16,987 nucleotides of DNA from contig DFAQ01000018.1 of the NCBI GenBank assembly GCA_002365865.1, forward strand, positions 1 through 16,987. The letters are read 5' to 3'. Position 1 is the first letter of the stretch; the number at the start of each line of letters is the position of its first letter. The stretch is from Pelotomaculum sp. UBA3102. GTDB lineage: Bacteria; Bacillota; Desulfotomaculia; Desulfotomaculales; Pelotomaculaceae. This document shows positions 5,962-13,321 of this stretch, one piece after another. Below the pieces are notes generated by a model. The model had not been told where the DNA came from, made no database searches, and worked only from the letters and a program-made list of their open reading frames with translations. Both the position numbers and the translations under genes were made by a program.

Positions 5962-7489
5962 AAACCAAGGCATGGTTTATCTTGTGGGTGCCGGTCCCGG
6001 GGATCCGGGGCTGATTACAGTAAAAGGCTTGGATTGCATCAAAAAAGCCGACCTTATTATTTATGACCGATTGGCTTGCGCCAGGCTGACGGCTTTTGCC
6101 CATCCTGAGGCTGAGCTTGTCTATGTCGGTAAATCCCCGGAACAACATTCTTTAAAACAGGTTGAAATAAACCGCCTTCTGGTAGAAAAAGCCGCAAAAG
6201 GCAAAACCGTTACCAGGCTTAAAGGAGGAGACCCGTTTGTTTTCGGACGCGGCGGCGAAGAAGCCGAAGCCCTGTGGCAAGCCGGTATTCCTTTTGAAGT
6301 GGTGCCCGGAATTACGTCTGCCATAGCAGCACCTGCCTACGCGGGGATTCCGGTAACCCACCGTGACTACACATCCGTAGTGGCTATTATTACCGGAAAC
6401 GAAGACCCCTTAAAAGAAAATTCCGCCATTCCCTGGGAAAAGCTCTCCACCGGCGCCGGCACCCTGGTTTTTCTCATGGGCATGGCCAACCTGAATAAAA
6501 TAACGGAACGTTTAATAGCAAACGGACGCCATCCTCAAACACCGGTTGCCCTGGTCAGATGGGGTACCAGGCCGGAACAGCGAACCCTGGTAGGCACGCT
6601 GGAAGACATAAGCCTGAAAGCGGACCAGTCTGCGTTTGCAAACCCTGCCGTGATCATAGTGGGAGAAGTGGTATCTCTCCGCGAAAAACTGAACTGGTTT
6701 GAAAAAAAGCCCCTGTTCGGCAAAAGGGTGCTGGTAACCCGCTCCAGTGAACAGGCCGGCACTCTTTCCGCAGCCATAGGGGCCCTTGGGGGGGAATCAC
6801 TGGAATTTCCTACTATCAGCGTGGCAGAACCGGAAGATTATACCTCCCTGGATAATGCGATTAAAAATTTACATGATTTCAGTGTTATTATTTTCACTAG
6901 CGTAAACGGAGTTAAGTCATTTTTTAAACGGTTGCGCCACCAGGGTAAGGATATACGGGAAATGGGTTCCGCAAGGATCTGCGCCATCGGCCCCAAAACG
7001 AAAGGAGAACTGGAAAACAGTGGTTTACTGGTAGATTATGTCCCGGAAGAATACCGGGCCGAGAAAGTTATCGAGGAACTGCGCGGCAAAGTGGGACCGG
7101 GAACAAAAGTACTTCTGCCGCGCGCGGACATTGCCCGGAAGGTGTTACCTGATGCCCTGGCGGCAATGGGGGCCGACGTTTCTGAAGTTACGGCCTATCG
7201 CACCGCAATGGGCGGCGGTGACGCTCCGGTGCTCAAGGAAATGTTTAAGCACAAAGAAATTGATATGGTAACATTCACCAGTTCGTCAACTGTACGCAAC
7301 TTTATAAAAATGCTTGACACAACCGGCCTCAAAGATTTGCTCAAGGATGTAACGGTGGCCTGCATCGGGCCTATCACTGCCGGCACAGCCCGGGATATGG
7401 GACTGAATGTAGATGTAGTCGCTGATAATTACACTATCGAAGGGCTGATCGAGGCAGTTCTAAAATTCTACGGGTGGGAAAATAAATGA
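5954..7489 (+). CDS. cobA-hemD: Fused uroporphyrinogen-III C-methyltransferase / uroporphyrinogen-III synthase
   Basis: A two-domain, 511-residue enzyme. Residues 1-250 are the SAM-dependent methyltransferase (SUMT) that turns uroporphyrinogen III into precorrin-2: VGAGPGDPGL (11-20), YDRL (37-40), GGDPFVFGRGGEE (91-103), VVPGITSA (117-124) and IPVTHRDY (132-139). From about 255 the HemD domain begins (GKRVLVTR), with FTSVNGVKSFF and TFTSSSTVRNF; it closes hydroxymethylbilane to uroporphyrinogen III. The fusion covers two successive steps. I place the start at ATG 5954, with AGGAG at 5939-5943. An in-frame GTG at 5909 would add 15 residues unlike the family and lies deep in hemC. The stop overlaps the next gene as ATGA. 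Confidence 0.95.
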   Translation: MNKNQGMVYLVGAGPGDPGLITVKGLDCIKKADLIIYDRLACARLTAFAHPEAELVYVGKSPEQHSLKQVEINRLLVEKAAKGKTVTRLKGGDPFVFGRGGEEAEALWQAGIPFEVVPGITSAIAAPAYAGIPVTHRDYTSVVAIITGNEDPLKENSAIPWEKLSTGAGTLVFLMGMANLNKITERLIANGRHPQTPVALVRWGTRPEQRTLVGTLEDISLKADQSAFANPAVIIVGEVVSLREKLNWFEKKPLFGKRVLVTRSSEQAGTLSAAIGALGGESLEFPTISVAEPEDYTSLDNAIKNLHDFSVIIFTSVNGVKSFFKRLRHQGKDIREMGSARICAIGPKTKGELENSGLLVDYVPEEYRAEKVIEELRGKVGPGTKVLLPRADIARKVLPDALAAMGADVSEVTAYRTAMGGGDAPVLKEMFKHKEIDMVTFTSSSTVRNFIKMLDTTGLKDLLKDVTVACIGPITAGTARDMGLNVDVVADNYTIEGLIEAVLKFYGWENK

Positions 7490-8661
7490 TCAGCATAACC
7501 AAACTTTTATGCGGTACAGATTATTTTGGGGATTCTCTTCGCTACAGCCGAAGTTCAAAAGAACAGGTGCACGGAACAACCCGGGGATACGGCCCGGTTG
7601 TGGTTTGGAACTGTACCCGCACCTGCAATCTTAACTGCATTCACTGTTATGCAAACTCCGGTGCTCAAAAAAACTCGGGAGAACTTACAACGCAAGAAGC
7701 CAAGCGTTTTATTGACAACCTGGCCGAATTCAACGTACCGGTGCTTCTTTTTTCCGGGGGAGAACCGCTTTTGAGGCCGGACTTGCCTGAGCTGGTATCT
7801 TACGCCGGAAACAAAGGAATCAGGCCCACTATTTCTACGAACGGTACCTTGCTGGACCGTGATTTTACCGTAACCCTGAAAAACATCGGCACCGGTTATG
7901 TAGGAATAAGCCTTGACGGCATCGGGGAAAACAACGACCGTTTCCGCGGGCACAAGGGCGCTTTTGCTGCTGCCCTGAAGGGAATCAGAAACTGTATCGC
8001 AACTGGGCAGCGGGTTGGACTCCGGTTTACCATTAACAGGCATAATTACCGTGATTTAAATACTATTTTCGACCTCATTGAAGCAGAAAATATTCCCCGG
8101 GCTTGTTTTTATCACCTGGTTTATTCGGGACGCGGGAGTAAAATGATTGAAGAAGATATTAACCGCGATGAGGCCCGCGCAGCCATGGACCTGATAATGG
8201 AGCGTACCGTTGATTTCCACCGGCGCGGCCTTCAAAAAGAAATTCTCACCGTGGACAACCATGCGGACGGGGTTTATATTTATCTCAAAATAAATCATGA
8301 TAACCCGGAAAGAGCGGCCGGTATCTTAGAGCTTCTCAAAGCAAACGGCGGAAACCGGACGGGAATTGCCATCGGGGCGGTCGATTGGTACGGTGACGTC
8401 CATCCCGATCAGTTCACCCAGAACCACACTTTCGGCAACGTGCGGCAAAGAAAATTCGGCGAGATATGGACCGATCCGTCGCAGCCCGTTCTGGCCGGCC
8501 TGAAAGACAGAAAATCCCTGCTTAAGGGCCGCTGCGCGGCCTGCCGCTGGCTGGACATTTGTAACGGCAATTTCAGGGCCAGGGCCGAAGCGGTAACCGG
8601 GGACTTTTGGGAATCCGACCCTGCCTGTTACTTGACTGATAAAGAAATAGGGTTGAGATAA
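7486..8661 (+). CDS. nirJ1: Radical SAM heme-synthesis protein NirJ1 (AhbC-like)
   Basis: Radical SAM enzyme of the NirJ/AhbC/AhbD group, which alters side chains of didecarboxysiroheme or Fe-coproporphyrin. The 391-residue protein carries the SAM cluster motif CNLNCIHC (Cys 47, 51, 54), then FSGGEPLLRPDL and ISLDGIGE. At the C-terminus four cysteines (350, 353, 359, 381; C-x2-C-x5-C-x21-C) could hold one auxiliary iron-sulfur cluster. The two upstream SPASM cysteines and the fourth CxxC position seen in NirJ2 are absent here. The context (after hemD, before hemB, with ahbA/ahbB downstream) supports the alternative heme route. By comparison with archaeal and sulfate-reducer Ahb proteins, the likely job is removal of the two acetate groups (AhbC). 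That assignment is an inference; heme d1-type chemistry is the alternative. ATGA overlap with cobA-hemD. Confidence 0.88.
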   Translation: MISITKLLCGTDYFGDSLRYSRSSKEQVHGTTRGYGPVVVWNCTRTCNLNCIHCYANSGAQKNSGELTTQEAKRFIDNLAEFNVPVLLFSGGEPLLRPDLPELVSYAGNKGIRPTISTNGTLLDRDFTVTLKNIGTGYVGISLDGIGENNDRFRGHKGAFAAALKGIRNCIATGQRVGLRFTINRHNYRDLNTIFDLIEAENIPRACFYHLVYSGRGSKMIEEDINRDEARAAMDLIMERTVDFHRRGLQKEILTVDNHADGVYIYLKINHDNPERAAGILELLKANGGNRTGIAIGAVDWYGDVHPDQFTQNHTFGNVRQRKFGEIWTDPSQPVLAGLKDRKSLLKGRCAACRWLDICNGNFRARAEAVTGDFWESDPACYLTDKEIGLR

Positions 8662-8682
8662 AGTTACAGGAGGTGTGTAACC

Positions 8683-9663
8683 ATGTCCTTTCCATTACAG
8701 CGCATGAGGCGCCTCAGGGTAAATAAAAACGTGCGCCGGATGGTCCGGGAAACCCGTCTCTCCGTGGACGACTTGGTTTACCCCGTATTCGTCTGCCACG
8801 GGGAAGGCATAGCCAGTCCCGTAGAAGCCATGCCCGGCATATATAACTATTCGATCGATAAATTACTGGAAGAACTGGAGAAAGTAGTTGCTTTAAAGAT
8901 ACCTGCGGTGCTCCCTTTTGGTATTCCAGCCGTTAAGGATGAAACGGGAAGCGAAGCTTACGCGGAAGACGGCATCATTCAACAGGCGGTAAGGGCAATA
9001 AAGAAAGTATACCCGGAACTTCTGGTAATTACCGATGTTTGCTTGTGTGAGTATACCAGCCACGGGCACTGCGGTATTCTCAAAGATGGCCGCGTGTTGA
9101 ACGACCCCACCCTGGAACTCCTCGCCCGGACTGCCGTGTCTCACGCCTCAGCGGGGGCGGACATGGTAGCCCCGTCAGATATGATGGACGGCCGGGTGGC
9201 AGCGCTTCGGAAGGCACTGGACCAACATAGTTATGAAAACGTTCCCGTGATGGCATACTCGGCTAAATATGCATCTTCGTTTTACGGACCGTTCCGGGAA
9301 GCGGCCGGTTCAACCCCTCAATCCGGTGACAGAAAAGGTTACCAGATGGACCCTGCCAATGCTGACGAAGCATTGCGCGAGGTATGGCTCGACATCGAGG
9401 AGGGGGCGGATATAGTTATGGTCAAGCCGGCCCTGGCCTATATGGACGTAATCCGACGGGTGAAAACCGCCACCGGTTACCCGGTCGCAGCTTATAACGT
9501 CAGCGGTGAATACAGCATGGTCAAGTCCGCGGCACAGATGGGCCGGGTAGATGAAAGCGGAATTGTGCTGGAGATCCTCACCGGAATGAAACGCGCGGGC
9601 GCCGACATCATTATTACCTACCACGCCGTGGACGTCGCCAGGTGGCTGAAAGAGAGGGTTTAA
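8683..9663 (+). CDS. hemB: Delta-aminolevulinic acid dehydratase (porphobilinogen synthase)
   Basis: Condenses two 5-aminolevulinate molecules into porphobilinogen. The 326-residue protein has RMRRLRVNKNVRRMVRE at the N-terminus. The zinc-site cysteines are 120, 122 and 130, in VCLCEYTSHGHCG. The active-site lysines are 195 (AYSAKYASSFYGPFREA) and 248 (MVKPALAYMD). The cysteine triad indicates a zinc-type rather than magnesium-only enzyme. AGGAGGTG at 8668-8675 fixes ATG 8683, 21 bases after nirJ1. Its place between the two radical SAM genes matches the heme clusters I recall from heliobacteria and related Clostridia. Confidence 0.97.
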   Translation: MSFPLQRMRRLRVNKNVRRMVRETRLSVDDLVYPVFVCHGEGIASPVEAMPGIYNYSIDKLLEELEKVVALKIPAVLPFGIPAVKDETGSEAYAEDGIIQQAVRAIKKVYPELLVITDVCLCEYTSHGHCGILKDGRVLNDPTLELLARTAVSHASAGADMVAPSDMMDGRVAALRKALDQHSYENVPVMAYSAKYASSFYGPFREAAGSTPQSGDRKGYQMDPANADEALREVWLDIEEGADIVMVKPALAYMDVIRRVKTATGYPVAAYNVSGEYSMVKSAAQMGRVDESGIVLEILTGMKRAGADIIITYHAVDVARWLKERV

Positions 9664-9664
9664 A

Positions 9665-10657
9665 TTGATCATATCCTGGAACACCACCAACGCCTGCAAC
9701 CTATACTGCAAGCACTGTTACCGCGACGCAGGGGTAAAGGCGGAAGAAGAGTTAAGTACAAGCGAGGGCCTGGCGCTAATTGACCAGATCGCGGGCGCCG
9801 GGTTTAAAATAATGATTTTCAGCGGCGGCGAACCGCTTATGCGTGATGATATCTTTACCCTGCTCGCCCGGGCCAGGGAAAAAGGGCTGCGGCCAGTTTT
9901 CGGTACCAACGGTACCCTCATCACCGGTGCCGTCGCCGCACGGTTGAAGGAAACGGGAGCATCCGTAATGGGAATAAGCCTGGACAGCGTCGATCCGGAA
10001 AGTCATGATGAACTGCGGGCCGTTACCGGCGCCTGGCAGGGAGCGGTGGACGGCATGCGCGCCTGCAGGGAAGCGGGGCTTCCTTTTCAGGTCCATACGA
10101 CGGTAATGGACTGGAACATGCCGGAAGTTGAGAGGCTTACTGATTTTGCAGTAGAAATGGGAGCGGTCGGCCACCATATTTTCTTTCTGGTCCCCACTGG
10201 CCGCGCTGTCAATATAGAAACCGAGTCCCTGCGGGCGGAGCAGTACGAAAAACTACTCCACAGAATTATGAAAAAACAGGCTGAAGTAAAAATAGAATTA
10301 AAACCAACCTGCGCACCACAATTTATGCGCATAGCAAGCCAGATGGGGATGCAAACCCGCTTTACCAAGGGCTGCCTGGCAGGAATATCTTACTGTATTA
10401 TCAGCCCGAAAGGCGTGGTTCAACCCTGCGCCTACCTTAATATTTCCGCAGGCAATATCCGTGAAAACGATTTTGGGAAGATATGGCATAATGCAGAAAT
10501 ATTTCAGACCCTGCGCAGCGAAAAATATCAAGGTGGCTGCGGGACCTGCCGTTACCAAAAAGTATGCGGCGGATGCCGGGCCAGGGCCTACTTTTATCAC
10601 GGGGACTATATGGCTGAAGAACCGTGGTGCCTCTACCACGGGCGAAAGGGATATTGA
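9665..10657 (+). CDS. nirJ2: Radical SAM heme-synthesis protein NirJ2 (AhbD-like)
   Basis: Second radical SAM enzyme of the cluster, 330 residues. The SAM cluster motif is CNLYCKHC (Cys 11, 15, 18), almost at the N-terminus, so the long leader of NirJ1 is missing. GGEP is at 54-57. The C-terminus has a full seven-cysteine SPASM-like arrangement: Cys237, then G250 and Cys255, then Cys 292, 295, 301, 304 (C-x2-C-x5-C-x2-C), and Cys322. By elimination it is the candidate for the last step, oxidative decarboxylation of Fe-coproporphyrin III propionates to vinyls (AhbD). That is an inference from context. The start is TTG 9665, one base after the hemB stop, with GAGAGGG just upstream; no other start gives the family N-terminus. 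Confidence 0.87.
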   Translation: MIISWNTTNACNLYCKHCYRDAGVKAEEELSTSEGLALIDQIAGAGFKIMIFSGGEPLMRDDIFTLLARAREKGLRPVFGTNGTLITGAVAARLKETGASVMGISLDSVDPESHDELRAVTGAWQGAVDGMRACREAGLPFQVHTTVMDWNMPEVERLTDFAVEMGAVGHHIFFLVPTGRAVNIETESLRAEQYEKLLHRIMKKQAEVKIELKPTCAPQFMRIASQMGMQTRFTKGCLAGISYCIISPKGVVQPCAYLNISAGNIRENDFGKIWHNAEIFQTLRSEKYQGGCGTCRYQKVCGGCRARAYFYHGDYMAEEPWCLYHGRKGY

Positions 10658-10659
10658 AC

Positions 10660-11115
10660 ATGAAACTTGATCCAGTTGACAACAAATTAATTAACTTTAT
10701 CCAAAGCAACTTTCCCCTGGTGCCCGAACCCTACCGGGAAATAGGGGCAACCCTCGGTATACGTGAAGATGAAGTCATAGACCGGATTAAACATCTCACG
10801 GAAAACGGGGTGCTCCGCCGCCTTGGCGGTATTTTTGACTCCAGAAAACTCGGCTATGCCGGTACCCTTTGCGCTATGAAAGTACCGGGAGACAGGATCA
10901 GTGAGACAGCTGCCGTAATTAATTCATTTCCCGGCATCACTCACAACTACATCAGAGAGCACAGTTTCAACATGTGGTTCACGGTACTGGCGCCGTCGCA
11001 AGATAAACTGGACGAAATCATAAATCAAATTAAGAACCGGACAGGTATTAATGACATAATGGTCCTTCCTGCGGAAAAAATATTTAAAATCCGGGTCAAT
11101 TTCGATCTCGATTGA
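10660..11115 (+). CDS. ahbA: Siroheme decarboxylase subunit AhbA (NirD/NirL-type, Lrp/AsnC family)
   Basis: With AhbB it forms the enzyme that removes the C12 and C18 acetate carboxyls of siroheme to give didecarboxysiroheme. The 151-residue protein has the Lrp/AsnC layout: a winged-helix part (about 1-55, ending in LTENGVLRRLGG) and an alpha-beta ligand domain. It carries GITHNYIREHSFNMWFTV (92-109), whose histidines 95 and 101 lie where this family binds the heme substrate. Although the fold is that of a regulator, the position directly after nirJ2 and before its paralogue points to the enzyme. ATG 10660 (GAAAGGG upstream) starts two bases after the nirJ2 stop; a longer reading from 10624 would overlap nirJ2 and has no ribosome site I can see. 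A and B labels are by position. Confidence 0.88.
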   Translation: MKLDPVDNKLINFIQSNFPLVPEPYREIGATLGIREDEVIDRIKHLTENGVLRRLGGIFDSRKLGYAGTLCAMKVPGDRISETAAVINSFPGITHNYIREHSFNMWFTVLAPSQDKLDEIINQIKNRTGINDIMVLPAEKIFKIRVNFDLD

Positions 11116-11123
11116 GGTAAATT

Positions 11124-11591
11124 ATGCTTACCGAAAAGGAAAAACAAATCATCCGGGAATTACAAAACGGTATTCCCCTGGTACACCGGCCATTTAAGAT
11201 ATTAGCTCAAAAACTAAGAACTACCGAGGAAGAGTTAATCAATAAAATAAAAAGTTTGCTTGACCGCGGTTATATCAGGCGCTTTGGAGCAACAGTGCGC
11301 CACCATGACCTGGGATACCCGGCCAACGCCATGGTCGTTTGGAATGTACCGGATGAACTGGCAGAGGAAAAAGGACGAATAATGGCCGGTTTTAAGGAAG
11401 TAAGCCACTGCTACCAGCGTCCCCGCCGCCCGGGGTGGCCCTACAACCTTTTTACCGTGGTCCATGGCCGGTCCAGGGAAGAGTGTGTCCGGGCCGTAAA
11501 AAAGATTTCTTTGGCTACCGGGATAAAAAAATACCGCCTCCTGTTCAGCACGATTGAATTAAAGAAAAGCAGCATGCGCTACTTCGAATAA
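11124..11591 (+). CDS. ahbB: Siroheme decarboxylase subunit AhbB (NirD/NirL-type, Lrp/AsnC family)
   Basis: Paralogue and likely partner of the preceding protein in siroheme decarboxylation. It has 155 residues: a winged-helix part (1-55, ending LLDRGYIRRFGA), then the ligand domain with ATVRHHDLGYPANAMVVW and EVSHCYQRPRRPGWPYNLFT (His95 matches His95 of AhbA; the arginine-rich segment is typical of the second subunit). GAGG (11114-11117) overlaps the stop codon of ahbA and lies before ATG 11124, so the two are probably co-translated in equal amounts. A role as a heme-responsive regulator cannot be excluded, but the context argues for the enzyme. Confidence 0.88.
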   Translation: MLTEKEKQIIRELQNGIPLVHRPFKILAQKLRTTEEELINKIKSLLDRGYIRRFGATVRHHDLGYPANAMVVWNVPDELAEEKGRIMAGFKEVSHCYQRPRRPGWPYNLFTVVHGRSREECVRAVKKISLATGIKKYRLLFSTIELKKSSMRYFE

Positions 11592-11627
11592 AATAATCCT
11601 GTTTTTTGAGAGAGGAGGTTTTACTTG

Positions 11628-12917
11628 ATGAAAAAGAGTTTTTCAAAATCGGTATCCCTTTATGAAGCAGCCAAAAAAGTGATTGCCGGCGGCGTAAACA
11701 GTCCTGTCCGCGCTTTTAAGTCGGTGGGCTTAAACCCTGTCTTTATTGATAAAGGAGCCGGTGCGACTGTTTACGATGCCGACGGTAACGAGTATATTGA
11801 TTATGTCTGTTCATGGGGTCCGCTGATCCTGGGTCACCGCCATCCCCGGGTGGTTGAGGCGTTGGTACAATGCCTGGAAGAAACCGGCACCAGCTTCGGT
11901 GCGCCGACGGAAATAGAAACCACCCTGGCCGCAATGATCGTAAGCGCAGTGCCGTCAATAAAAACCGTGCGGCTGGTAAATTCAGGCACGGAAGCCACCA
12001 TGAGCGCCCTGAGGCTGGCCCGAGGTTACACGGGTAGAAATAAAATAATTAAATTTGAAGGTTGTTATCACGGACACGCGGACTTTTTATTGATCAAAGC
12101 CGGGTCCGGGGCGCTAACCATGGGAATACCTTCCAGTACGGGAGTTCCGGCCGAAACCGCGGCCAATACTATTACCGCCTCATATAACGATCTCGAAGGC
12201 TTAAAAAGAATCTTCGCACGGGAAGGTGAAAACATCGCCGCGGTAATCGTGGAACCGGTGGCCGGCAATATGGGTGTGATACCGCCGGCACCGGATTTTC
12301 TGAAAGGGTTGCGCAGCTTGACTGACCGGTTCGGCAGCCTCTTAATTTTTGACGAAGTAATGACCGGTTTCCGCGTTGCATACGGCGGAGCGCAGGAACT
12401 GTACGGTGTCACTCCGGACCTGACCTGCCTGGGCAAGGTAATCGGCGGTGGGCTTCCCGTCGGGGCATACGGCGGAAAACAAGAAATCATGGCTTGCGTC
12501 GCCCCTGACGGGCCGGTGTACCAAGCCGGGACATTGTCGGGAAATCCTCTGGCAGTAACGGCAGGCATAGCCACACTGGAAGTTTTGAAGCGGCCCGGCG
12601 TGTATGAGGAACTGGAACAAAAGTCTTCTACCCTCGAACAAGGGCTCAAACAGGCGGCACGGGAAGCCGGGGCCACAGTAAGTTTTAACCGGGTCGGCTC
12701 AATGTTATGCACTTATTTTACAGCCAAAGAGGTTTACGACTATGAGACTGCCTGCGCTTCTAATACTGACCAGTTTGCCGCTTTCTATAAATCCATGCTG
12801 GAACAGGGCATCTACCTGGCACCCTCGCAATTTGAAGCGACATTTGTTTCCCTGGCCCACGGCGAAGAGGAAATTGAACGCACCATAGCGGCAGCAAAGA
12901 TTGCTTTTCGGCATTAA
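11628..12917 (+). CDS. hemL: Glutamate-1-semialdehyde 2,1-aminomutase
   Basis: PLP enzyme that moves the amino group of glutamate-1-semialdehyde (the HemA product) to give 5-aminolevulinate. The 429-residue protein has VIAGGVNSPVRAFK at the N-terminus, VNSGTEATMSALRLAR (118-132), the PLP-binding FDEVMTGFR (241-249), and the Schiff-base lysine 270 in CLGKVIGGGLPVGAYGG. The start is ATG 11628, nine bases after AGAGGAGG (11611-11618); a TTG three bases earlier is less likely. It lies 36 bases after ahbB and ends the heme run. With it, all steps from Glu-tRNA to siroheme are in one operon, apart from the uncertain iron insertion. Confidence 0.97.
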   Translation: MKKSFSKSVSLYEAAKKVIAGGVNSPVRAFKSVGLNPVFIDKGAGATVYDADGNEYIDYVCSWGPLILGHRHPRVVEALVQCLEETGTSFGAPTEIETTLAAMIVSAVPSIKTVRLVNSGTEATMSALRLARGYTGRNKIIKFEGCYHGHADFLLIKAGSGALTMGIPSSTGVPAETAANTITASYNDLEGLKRIFAREGENIAAVIVEPVAGNMGVIPPAPDFLKGLRSLTDRFGSLLIFDEVMTGFRVAYGGAQELYGVTPDLTCLGKVIGGGLPVGAYGGKQEIMACVAPDGPVYQAGTLSGNPLAVTAGIATLEVLKRPGVYEELEQKSSTLEQGLKQAAREAGATVSFNRVGSMLCTYFTAKEVYDYETACASNTDQFAAFYKSMLEQGIYLAPSQFEATFVSLAHGEEEIERTIAAAKIAFRH

Positions 12918-12930
12918 CGGGTGGTATATT
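12901..12930 (+). promoter_or_regulatory. Candidate promoter for the YbjQ-family gene, inside the end of hemL
   Basis: TTGCTT (12901-12906), 18-base spacer, TATATT (12925-12930) preceded by TGG, giving an extended -10. The transcript start would be near 12937, ahead of the ribosome site at 12948. The gene may also be reached by read-through from hemL, as I see no terminator between them. Confidence 0.45.
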
Positions 12931-12961
12931 TAAAGTAAATATCTAACAGGGGAATTAAAAA

Positions 12962-13273
12962 ATGATTATTACGACCACTCCTACCATTGAGGGAAAACCT
13001 GTCCGGGAATACCTGGGCATCGTCTCCGGAGAGGCTATAATGGGTGCTAACGTAGTCAGGGATATTTTTGCCAGTATTACCGATATCGTAGGCGGACGTT
13101 CCGGCGCTTACGAAGAAAAACTGGCCCATGCCAGAAAATTAGCCCTCGAAGAGATGGCGGCAAAAGCCGGACAACTGGGTGCCAACGCGGTGGTGGGAGT
13201 AGATATTGATTACGAAGTAGTCAGAGAAGGTATGTTGATGGTTACGGCCAGCGGTACGGCTGTGACCGTATAA
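12962..13273 (+). CDS. YbjQ / UPF0145 family protein (putative heavy-metal-binding domain)
   Basis: The 103-residue protein has the typical opening MIITTTPTIEGKPVREYLGIVSGEAIMGANVVRDIFA, then RSGAYEEKLAHARKLALEEMAAKAGQLGANAVVGVDIDYEV. This matches the YbjQ family, small beta-rich proteins thought to form pentamers; the family is annotated as metal-binding but its role is not settled. AGGGGA (12948-12953) precedes ATG 12962. It lies 44 bases after hemL and may be transcribed with the heme operon or from the extended -10 promoter at 12901-12930. A link to iron or heme handling is only a guess from position. Confidence 0.85.
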   Translation: MIITTTPTIEGKPVREYLGIVSGEAIMGANVVRDIFASITDIVGGRSGAYEEKLAHARKLALEEMAAKAGQLGANAVVGVDIDYEVVREGMLMVTASGTAVTV

Positions 13274-13286
13274 TCATTCTTTTCTT

Positions 13287-13321
13287 AAAATCATCCTGGC
13301 CCGACGGCGCAGGATGATTTT
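13287..13321. terminator. Bidirectional terminator between the ybjQ-like gene and the DUF711 gene
   Basis: AAAATCATCCTG (13287-13298) pairs perfectly with CAGGATGATTTT (13310-13321), an 11-base loop between. The flanking A and T tracts give a U-run in both directions. It serves the convergent ybjQ-like gene (+) and DUF711 gene (-), whose stop codon overlaps the last base. Confidence 0.9.

Noticed and set aside
10624..10659. Upstream start for ahbA
   Set aside because: It would overlap the end of nirJ2 without a ribosome site; ATG 10660 gives the normal family N-terminus.
10660..11591. Two Lrp/AsnC transcription regulators
   Set aside because: Position between nirJ2 and hemL, paralogous pairing and the histidine-containing ligand motifs fit siroheme decarboxylase better.
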